Assembly: GCA_945878875.1 (NCBI GenBank)
Contig: CAMCUC010000002.1
Location: forward strand, 1 to 64,000
From: Rhizobium sp. Q54
GTDB lineage: Bacteria; Pseudomonadota; Alphaproteobacteria; Rhizobiales; Beijerinckiaceae
Length of the DNA stretch: 64,000 nucleotides
Direction of reading: 5' to 3'
Positions 1-5,286 of this stretch are shown here, in pieces; the stretch's first letter is position 1, and every line of letters starts with the position of its first letter. The notes under the pieces were generated by a model that was not told where the DNA came from, made no database searches, and saw nothing but the letters and a program-made list of their open reading frames with translations. The position numbers and the translations under genes were made by a program.

Positions 1-1175
1 AGGTCAAGCCGCCTTGCCATGCGATCCAGAAGTCGCTCCATCACAAACGTGCCTTGTGGACGGCCTGCGCCACGCGTCGGCGCAGAAGGGGTTTTGTTGG
101 TGAGGCAAAGGTCGATCTGAATTTTGTATGCAGGTAGAACGTAGGGGCCGATCAGATTGGTGGCTGCATTGAATGGCAGCGCGATACCGTATGGCGTGGA
201 TGCGCCATGGTCGTAGCGCAGGCGGCCTCTCAACCCGAGCAATTTGCCTTCATTCGTAAAGGCGACTTCCATCGTCCATATCTGGTCACGCTCGCCGCAG
301 GTCGCGGTGAAACTTTCAAACCGGTCTTCAGCCCATTTTACAGGGCGGTTCAGCAACAGCGCAGCGGCCGGGATCGCCAGTTCTTCCGGGTGAAAGACGG
401 CCTTGGGTCCAAAGCCGCCGCCCACGTCAGGCGTGATCACGCGTACCTGCGTTTCCTGCAGGCCCAGCGCATCGACCAGAATCGCCTTGGCGCGATGTGG
501 CATCTGCGTAGAATCCCATACCGTGAGCAAGCGCTCCATATGGTCGTAGCGTGCGAGCACGCCGCGCGGCTCTATAGAATGGCCGCCACCTTTGCTGAGA
601 CGAAACTCTTCAGCGATCACGTTGGGCGCATTCGCAAAAACGAGGTCTGCGTTTCCGTAATCAATCCCCGTCTGCGCCACATGATTGTCCGGGCAGTCGC
701 GACGCGCTTGCGGCGCCCCGGACTCAAGTCCGTCCACAGGGTCCACAACGCAAGGCAGCGGCTCAATGTCGAGTTCGATGAGCTCCAACGCATCTTCGGC
801 AATGCAGCGCGACTGCGCGATGACGACTGCGACTGGCTCGCCGACATATGTGACTTCTTCCACCGCCAGCACATCGCATTCAGCATTGAAGCGGAGGCCG
901 CTTGCGGGCAGCGCGAGGGGCATATGATCAGAGGCGAGGAGAGGGCGTAGATCGGCGTAGACGAGAACGGCATGAACGCCGGGAAGGGCGCGCGCGGCGG
1001 TGCAGTCGAGATGGCGGATTACCCCATGGGCGATGGGGCTACGAAGGAACGCGGCTTCAAGCATGTCGGGCAGGATCAGATCATCAAGAAACCGCCCGTC
1101 GCCCCGCAACAAGGCGTCGTCCTCCGAACGGCGCATGGCCGTCCCGATTCGATCCTGCTGGCGCGCGCTGGCCAT
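1..1175 (-). CDS. Molybdenum hydroxylase large subunit (CoxL/xanthine dehydrogenase family), N-terminal part
   Basis: This is the molybdopterin-binding large subunit of a xanthine dehydrogenase/aerobic CO dehydrogenase family enzyme, cut by the left edge of the window after about 391 codons. The visible part holds the family's a/b hammerhead domain (roughly residues 20-130) and the molybdopterin-contacting VGGGFGPK motif near residues 251-258. Near the edge it reads TRGAGRPQ, which resembles the RGAGR active-site loop of form II enzymes and not the AYxCSFR loop of true (form I) CO dehydrogenases. The substrate is therefore unknown and need not be CO. The ATG at 1175 follows a good ribosome site (AAGGGGAG). 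Medium and small subunits would lie outside the window. The gene is divergent from the GntR regulator at 1299, its likely controller. Confidence 0.9.
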   Translation of the reverse strand, partial: MASARQQDRIGTAMRRSEDDALLRGDGRFLDDLILPDMLEAAFLRSPIAHGVIRHLDCTAARALPGVHAVLVYADLRPLLASDHMPLALPASGLRFNAECDVLAVEEVTYVGEPVAVVIAQSRCIAEDALELIELDIEPLPCVVDPVDGLESGAPQARRDCPDNHVAQTGIDYGNADLVFANAPNVIAEEFRLSKGGGHSIEPRGVLARYDHMERLLTVWDSTQMPHRAKAILVDALGLQETQVRVITPDVGGGFGPKAVFHPEELAIPAAALLLNRPVKWAEDRFESFTATCGERDQIWTMEVAFTNEGKLLGLRGRLRYDHGASTPYGIALPFNAATNLIGPYVLPAYKIQIDLCLTNKTPSAPTRGAGRPQGTFVMERLLDRMARRLD

Positions 1176-1220
1176 CCGGTTCCGCTCCCCTTGGAACTGG
1201 CTCTAGCCAGTCCTCATTTA

Positions 1221-1241
1221 TTTGTATTATTGTCATACAAA
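1221..1241. promoter_or_regulatory. Operator-like inverted repeat of the GntR/FadR kind
   Basis: TTTGTAT at 1221-1227 and ATACAAA at 1235-1241 are perfect inverted arms around a 7-base spacer. A second, overlapping TTGT-CAT-ACAA dyad lies at 1230-1240. FadR-subfamily GntR proteins bind short palindromes with GT...AC half-sites. The repeat sits between the two divergent genes and is the best candidate for autoregulation and control of the molybdenum hydroxylase. Function is inferred from form and position. Confidence 0.55.
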
Positions 1242-1298
1242 GTTTATAGCCGCGTCAAGCCGCAATGTCGTGGAGCGGTCCGAGAGGAGCACAAGCCC

Positions 1299-1985
1299 AT
1301 GTCAGCTATCGCCAAAGCAGGCTTATCGCCGGTGGTTCAGGAGGCCGCGCCTTTGCGCCGCAAAATCGCAGCAAGTCTCCGAAAAGCTGTGCAGACGGGC
1401 GCGCTTGAGCCGGGGGCGCGGCTGGTGGAGAAAGATCTCTGCCAGGAATTGAACGTCAGCCGCACGTCTTTGCGCGAAGCCTTACGCGAGCTTGAGGCTG
1501 AGGGGCTGATAGAGAGCGGGTTGCGCGGTCTTGTGGTGGCCAGCATCACGCCGGAGGAGGCGCAAAACATCTATAACGTGCGCGCTGCGCTTGAGGGGCT
1601 CGTCGCCGAGCAATTTGCGCAATTGGCCAGCGAGGCCGACCAGATCGCCCTTGATCGTGTGGTTGATCGCCTTGCTTCTGCATATCAGAGCAATGATTTC
1701 CCGGCTATAATCTCTGAAAAAGACCGCTTCTACGAGGTGCTTTGTCTGGGGGCGAGAAACAATGTGGTGCTTGATTTGCTGACGAGACTGAATTCGCGCA
1801 TCAATCGTTTGCGATCGCTGTCGCGCTCGAACCCCACGCGCGGGAAAGACAGTTTGCGTGAAATTGTCGAGATTGCCGCCGCGCTGAAGCGCCATGACGC
1901 GCAGGCAGCCAAAGCTGCCGCAGTTCACCACATCAAATGCGCAGCAGCGGCAGCCCTCGGCGATCAAATTGCAAGAAGCTCGTAA
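1299..1985 (+). CDS. GntR family transcriptional regulator, FadR/FCD subfamily
   Basis: A 228-residue DNA-binding regulator. The N-terminal winged helix-turn-helix (about residues 20-85) carries the family signature LVEKDLCQELNVSRTSLREALRELEAEGL (shown in parts: LVEKDLCQELNVSRTSLRE, then ALRELEAEGL), followed by an all-helical FCD ligand domain (about 90-220) that binds a small carboxylate in this family. The ATG at 1299 is preferred over upstream in-frame codons because a clear GAGAGGAG site precedes it. It diverges from the molybdenum hydroxylase gene, and the palindrome at 1221-1241 lies between them, so it probably regulates that enzyme and itself. The ligand is unknown. Confidence 0.9.
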   Translation: MSAIAKAGLSPVVQEAAPLRRKIAASLRKAVQTGALEPGARLVEKDLCQELNVSRTSLREALRELEAEGLIESGLRGLVVASITPEEAQNIYNVRAALEGLVAEQFAQLASEADQIALDRVVDRLASAYQSNDFPAIISEKDRFYEVLCLGARNNVVLDLLTRLNSRINRLRSLSRSNPTRGKDSLREIVEIAAALKRHDAQAAKAAAVHHIKCAAAAALGDQIARSS

Positions 1986-2138
1986 CGTATTCGTTGAGAC
2001 AGTCGGCCTTTAGATTTTCACGAAGAACTGACCCGGGATTTTCACTGATAAGTTGGCCAGCCCCCATGAGGTGATCCGGTCGTTAGGTTAGTTGATGATT
2101 TGGTTGAGCCGCTCGGGATTGGTGGTCCATATCCAGCG

Positions 2139-2312
2139 TTAGTTTTCAGCGGCCTTTTTACCCTGCGCCGACGGCGAAGGGATTGCCTGCAAAAGATATT
2201 CTGCTGGCGTTTTGTTGCCAGGAAACATGTGAGGACGGCTCTCATTATAATCGATCCTCCAAGCATTGATCAGCCTTTTTGCTTCCTAGAGTGTTTCGAA
2301 CCAGTGGATATC
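2139..2312 (-). pseudogene. IS3-family transposase OrfB, C-terminal remnant
   Basis: Read on the minus strand this frame gives a typical C-terminus of an IS3-group integrase-type transposase: HWFETL, then EAKRLINAWRIDYNESRPH and NKTPAEYL, ending at a TAA. The conserved RxDYNExRPH motif around the last catalytic Glu of the DDE domain is recognisable. The fragment is broken. An in-frame TAG (2286-2288) sits between ETL and EAKR, and everything upstream of about 2312 is unrelated sequence, so only about 57 codons survive. It cannot encode a working transposase and marks past IS activity beside the tRNA-His gene. Confidence 0.8.
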
Positions 2313-2385
2313 GGCGCAAGGCAGAAGCATTGCAGACGATGTTAGTACCGTCGGAGCAAGGTCAGAGTTGGCACCAGCAAGGCCT

Positions 2386-2450
2386 GCTACATCCGCTACA
2401 AATGGTGGAAACCCTTGAGCGGCATTAGCAGGAGATGTAGCGAATGTAGC
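2386..2450. repeat. 15-base inverted repeat, one mismatch
   Basis: GCTACATCCGCTACA (2386-2400) and TGTAGCGAATGTAGC (2436-2450) are inverted copies differing at one position, separated by 35 bases. Each arm is itself built of two TGTAGC-like units. No T-tract follows, so a terminator is unlikely. The role is unknown; it could be a recombination or protein-binding site left by a mobile element. Confidence 0.5.
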
Positions 2451-2755
2451 GGCCCTTGCTGCCACTAATCCCACGCGCTTCACAGGCTCAAAAGCCATAC
2501 TTCAGGCAGGATCACTTTTCAGGGGGCAGGCCAGGCGCCAATCTCAAATCTGCGTTGAAGAAAAACGAATGAATGGTCTATGCACAGCCAACCCAATGGT
2601 TACTACACGACCATGCTTTGGCCGCACTACAACCAACAGGCCTATTACTTATAGTTATTATTCTTTTTCATTTGTTTAATCCAGCTTGTGATCCTAGCTG
2701 AGAAATTTTCAGCAAAATATGTTATACTTTTTTTTAAGTTTATCGGAGCATTCGT

Positions 2756-2953
2756 ATGCCTTCCACAGGTGCATTACGGCAGCAGCTATACCGCCAACGC
2801 AAAAAGCGGGGCCTTCAATGCATTCAGGTCGAGATACGTCACGCTGAAATACAAGCCCTCATACGCCGGGGTCTTCTTGTCGCCTCCGAAGCCTCTACTG
2901 CCACGGCCATTCGTTCAGCGTTATACAAACACCTAGACCGAACCCTTGCATGA
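2756..2953 (+). CDS. Small basic protein of unknown function (mobile-region type)
   Basis: A 65-residue, strongly basic protein. It starts with a Gln/Arg-rich stretch (LRQQLYRQRKKRGLQCIQVE), then a predicted strand and two helices ending in LIRRGLLVASE and ALYKHLDRTL. This layout resembles small proteins common in prophages and integrated elements of alphaproteobacteria, some possibly with a ribbon-helix-helix fold, but I cannot assign a family with certainty. The ATG at 2756 has a GGAG site about 9 bases upstream. The stop overlaps the start of the next gene (ATGA), so the two are translated together. It lies in the AT-rich, presumably acquired region. Confidence 0.6.
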   Translation: MPSTGALRQQLYRQRKKRGLQCIQVEIRHAEIQALIRRGLLVASEASTATAIRSALYKHLDRTLA

Positions 2954-3210
2954 GCAGCAGTCTCAACCCCAACGCATCTGTGACACTTACTTCTTGCCGC
3001 CAAATACGTGCGGCGCGAGCCCTCATCGGTTGGACACAAAAAGACTTGGGCAATGCCATCGGGGTCGACGAGAGGCAGATAAGGTTTTGGGAGCGACGAC
3101 TTCCAACCAACAAGACGAAACTGCTCACCCTGATTGATGCATTCAAAGCCGCCGGGGTCGAATTTATTTCTACTCCTACGATAGGCGTTCGCGGAATTAG
3201 TAGCGCGTAA
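2950..3210 (+). CDS. XRE-family helix-turn-helix regulator, small
   Basis: An 86-residue DNA-binding protein with one Cro/CI-type helix-turn-helix covering about residues 15-65: QIRAARALIGWTQKDLGNAI, then GVDERQIRFWER. The C-terminus (FKAAGVEFIS) is the usual end of this small XRE type in alphaproteobacteria. It overlaps the upstream 65-residue gene by four bases and probably forms a two-gene operon with it. Such pairs occur in phage control regions and some toxin-antitoxin modules, but the partner is not a recognisable toxin. It may simply autoregulate the cassette. Confidence 0.8.
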   Translation: MSSSLNPNASVTLTSCRQIRAARALIGWTQKDLGNAIGVDERQIRFWERRLPTNKTKLLTLIDAFKAAGVEFISTPTIGVRGISSA

Positions 3211-3819
3211 CGGCCAAAACGATCCGAATATGACGCGTCACAGGTCCCCAGCTTCCAGAGTTTTAAGACACCAAACGCGCGCGTGCGCGCGACCGGTTTC
3301 CGGAACAGTTGAGAAATGCCCAATCGAAATTGAGGTCCGGTCCTATGCGGCAAGGGACTACGACCAATGCGGGCATTACCTCTGGCCGTGCGTGAGGAGT
3401 ACGAGCCCCCTCGCCTCGCCATATCCGGTGCCGAGCGGGTTGGCGCGTCCGACAGAAGGCGGAAGTTCGCATGCCGGGAAAGCCATCCCAGAAGGTCCGC
3501 TGTGGGTCCGCAGAAATTCCCAGACGCAGAAAAGCCTCCGCCCCCGAAGGCGACAGCTCTCTGATCTTGTGAATGCGTGGGATGATGGGTGCAAGCTCCA
3601 CCACAGGGTGCGCGGTCGGCTGGTTTCCGATAGGGTTGGTTCGCTAAGATCAAGCGGCTTGGGGCTTATTGATCAGCTCAAAATAATAGCTGCAACAGGC
3701 CCACAACCCCAAAATAAAGAAACTATAGCCGCGACCTGCCTCATGCTTCCCATAAGCTTCCCAATCGGTAGTTTTGGGAAGCACGGAAAAGCTAATATCC
3801 ACTAGGTCTTTGATTTAAT
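3211..3819. other. Stretch without recognisable genes beside tRNA-His
   Basis: About 600 bases between the XRE gene and the 3' end of tRNA-His. Open frames exist on both strands (for example 3230-3805 plus and 3263-3604 minus), but none has a good ribosome site or a recognisable domain, and they overlap one another. The last 180 bases are AT-rich. I searched by eye for a duplicate of the tRNA 3' end that could mark an attachment site and found none within 2000-3819. Confidence 0.55.
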
Positions 3820-3896
3820 TGGTACCGCCTCCCCGGCTTGAACGGGGGACCCCCAGATCCACAATCTGGTGCTCTAACCAACTGAGCTAAGGCGGC
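3820..3896 (-). tRNA. tRNA-His (anticodon GTG), CCA encoded
   Basis: The minus strand folds as a complete tRNA: acceptor GCCGCCT pairs with AGGCGGT, the anticodon stem is CCAGA/TCTGG with loop TTGTGGA (anticodon GTG), and the T arm contains GTTCAAGC. CCA is encoded at 3820-3822. The gene starts directly at G1 with no G-1, the first pair is G1.U72, and the discriminator is A73. That is the altered tRNA-His identity set known from many alphaproteobacteria, not an error. Its 3' end faces the foreign-looking region, the usual orientation for a tRNA used as an integration site. Confidence 0.95.
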
Positions 3897-3960
3897 AAAA
3901 GTTGAGCGGAAACTAGTTTGCCCTGCGCCCGATTGCAAGCGCGGGAATGGGCCTTAAACG

Positions 3961-3989
3961 AAAAAAGCGTCACGCAGGCGCGCGACGCT
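3961..3989 (-). terminator. Rho-independent terminator of the phasin genes
   Basis: On the minus strand AGCGTC pairs with GACGCT (arms at 3984-3989 and 3966-3971), with further GC pairing inside, followed by a run of six T. It lies 28 bases after the stop of the downstream phasin. Confidence 0.75.
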
Positions 3990-4017
3990 CTTGAGCAAGC
4001 CTTCAGACTTCAGACTT

Positions 4018-4563
4018 TCAGGCCGTGAGGCCAAAGCCTTTGCCGAAACTGGCCGTCAACGGGCTCATTGTGTCGTTGGCGACTTTTTGAACCAGACCAG
4101 CATAGTCCTTCGCCTGCGCGTTGAACGCTTCAACCTGCTTGCGGGCGTGCTCGTTTTGCAGCGCGAAAGCGTCGGTGAGGGTCTTGCAACCGGCCAAAGC
4201 GCGGGCGAAATCGAAGCTGGCGTCGGTCGAGGTTTTGATGGTCTCAAGCGCTTTCAAACGCAGAGCTTCCACACCCTCGTCACCGACCTTGCGGGCGGCC
4301 TCAAGTGAAGCCGCGGCCTCGTCTGCCGCTTCCTTCAGGCGGTTGAAAGCAGCGCGGCTCTGCTCCAGCGAACTGGTGCTTGCCTGACGCACGACTTGCG
4401 TGAAGCCCTCTACCTGTTCAATGACTACGCCCAGAGCGAGCACGGGGCTGGCCTCGGGCGCGCCCGCGGGCGCGTCAACAGGTGCTTGCACAAGAGCCAG
4501 AGCAGGAACGGCAGCGCCTGATTTGCTTGTCGCAGTGCGGGGAGATTTGCGGGGAGCAGCCAT
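4018..4563 (-). CDS. Phasin family protein (181 residues)
   Basis: A polyhydroxyalkanoate granule-surface protein. The first 40 residues are Ala/Pro-rich and probably disordered. The rest is an amphipathic alpha-helical phasin domain with the characteristic run of helices ending in ALAGCKTLTDAFALQNEHA, then RKQVEAFNAQAKDYAGLVQK. This Phasin_2-type motif is typical of Hyphomicrobiales. There is no signal peptide, so the protein is cytoplasmic. It follows another phasin gene by 41 bases on the same strand and is followed by a terminator, so the two may form an operon under the PhaR-type operator at 5086-5104. The start has AAAGGA upstream. Confidence 0.88.
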   Translation of the reverse strand: MAAPRKSPRTATSKSGAAVPALALVQAPVDAPAGAPEASPVLALGVVIEQVEGFTQVVRQASTSSLEQSRAAFNRLKEAADEAAASLEAARKVGDEGVEALRLKALETIKTSTDASFDFARALAGCKTLTDAFALQNEHARKQVEAFNAQAKDYAGLVQKVANDTMSPLTASFGKGFGLTA

Positions 4564-4604
4564 GAAAGATGTCCTTTCGCTTTAAATGTATGAGGGATTT
4601 GAAC

Positions 4605-4970
4605 TTACTTATTGAGGCCGGAGGCTTTCTGGACAGCTTCGCCCAGTTCGCGCGCCTGCTCCTGCACAGCCGTCATTTGCTGCTGCAGATAAGCCGATTG
4701 AAGCGCGAGCACTTCCTGAATGTCCTTCGCGTTGACGAGCTTTTCAGCCAGATCAAACGCTGACGTCACGCTCTTTTCGGCAAACGCCACGGCCTTGGAG
4801 CCAGCGTCCTTGACGCCGACCGGGCTGGAGCCGGCTGCGGCGTCTACGGTGCTGGCGGTCTTGGCGACGGCGCCGATGAAGCCTTCAAAAGCCTTGCGGG
4901 CCTGCGCAACGCTGCGGCCTGCGAATTCACGCATTTCAGGGGGAATCTGCTGGGGAAATTCATTCGTCAT
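4605..4970 (-). CDS. Phasin family protein (121 residues)
   Basis: A second, shorter phasin. The C-terminal half has the conserved FDLAEKLVNAKDIQEVLALQ, SAYLQQQMTAVQEQARELGE motif. Phasins coat polyhydroxybutyrate granules and control their number and size. The start at 4970 (MTNEFPQQ) is chosen because AGGAGA sits 8-9 bases upstream; an ATG at 4988 would lie before that site. The region upstream (4971-5286) holds a perfect CTGC-N3-GCAG palindrome, the binding site of the PHB-sensing repressor PhaR, which supports the assignment and suggests induction when polymer accumulates. Confidence 0.9.
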   Translation of the reverse strand: MTNEFPQQIPPEMREFAGRSVAQARKAFEGFIGAVAKTASTVDAAAGSSPVGVKDAGSKAVAFAEKSVTSAFDLAEKLVNAKDIQEVLALQSAYLQQQMTAVQEQARELGEAVQKASGLNK

Positions 4971-5286
4971 GATCGTGTCTCCTGACATGAAGGCTCACCA
5001 GTTCAACGGGCGAAAAGCCCCCCGGTTTGCATTCTGATGAATGACATACCGGAGCTTTTGCTGCATTGCAACATAAATCGCGAGCTACGCTGCAATGCAG
5101 CGTACGCAACGCGCCGCCAATCGCTAAGATTCAGGATGAACGCAGCCAGATGGGCGCCAAAGCCTGCTTTGCATGGATTCCCAAGCTGGAGCGGTTTAAC
5201 AATCCATTAAGCAAATGCTTGAAACGGCGGCCATCTTTAGGCACGCTGCGATTCAGACGCAAAGTCAGGCTTAAGGATTTCGCTGA
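4971..5286. other. Divergent control region between phasins and sensor kinase
   Basis: This 316-base region has no gene. It carries two PhaR-like sites (5061-5071 and 5086-5104) about 100-130 bases before the phasin start, and the leader of the sensor kinase on the other strand. I could not place -35/-10 boxes with confidence. Confidence 0.6.
5061..5104. promoter_or_regulatory. PhaR-type operator, one perfect and one imperfect site
   Basis: TACGCTGCA (5086-5094) and TGCAGCGTA (5096-5104) form a perfect 9-base inverted repeat with a one-base centre. It contains CTGC-AAT-GCAG (5090-5100), matching the CTGC-N3-GCAG site described for PhaR of Paracoccus and Rhodobacter. CTGC-ATT-GCAA at 5061-5071 is a second, imperfect copy 29 bases away. 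PhaR represses phasin and PHB genes until it binds PHB. Regulation here is inferred from the match and the position upstream of the phasins. Confidence 0.75.

Larger units (their letters stand above)
1986..2755. other. Non-coding, AT-richer stretch with transposase debris
   Basis: This 770-base stretch holds no intact gene that I recognise. It contains the end of an IS3-type transposase (2139-2312, minus). About 100 bases further left, around 2027-2045, the sequence TGACCCGGGATTTTCACTG resembles an insertion-sequence end. A near-perfect inverted repeat lies at 2386-2450. Base composition becomes distinctly AT-rich from about 2500 to 2760, unlike the flanking chromosome, which suggests acquired DNA that has decayed. 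Confidence 0.6.

Noticed and set aside
207-950. Long open frames on the plus strand at the left edge
   Set aside because: They lie opposite the molybdenum hydroxylase gene, whose minus-strand frame gives a recognisable family protein; the plus-strand products resemble nothing and have no ribosome sites.
2895-3653. A 252-residue minus-strand frame across the XRE cassette
   Set aside because: It overlaps the XRE gene antisense, lacks a ribosome site and has no recognisable domain.
3230-3805. A 191-residue plus-strand frame before tRNA-His
   Set aside because: Composition and lack of a start site or domain do not support a gene; left as an unassigned stretch.
2000-3896. An attachment-site duplication of the tRNA-His 3' end
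   Set aside because: No second copy of the CCCCGGCTTGAAC-type sequence was found in the window, and no integrase gene is present.
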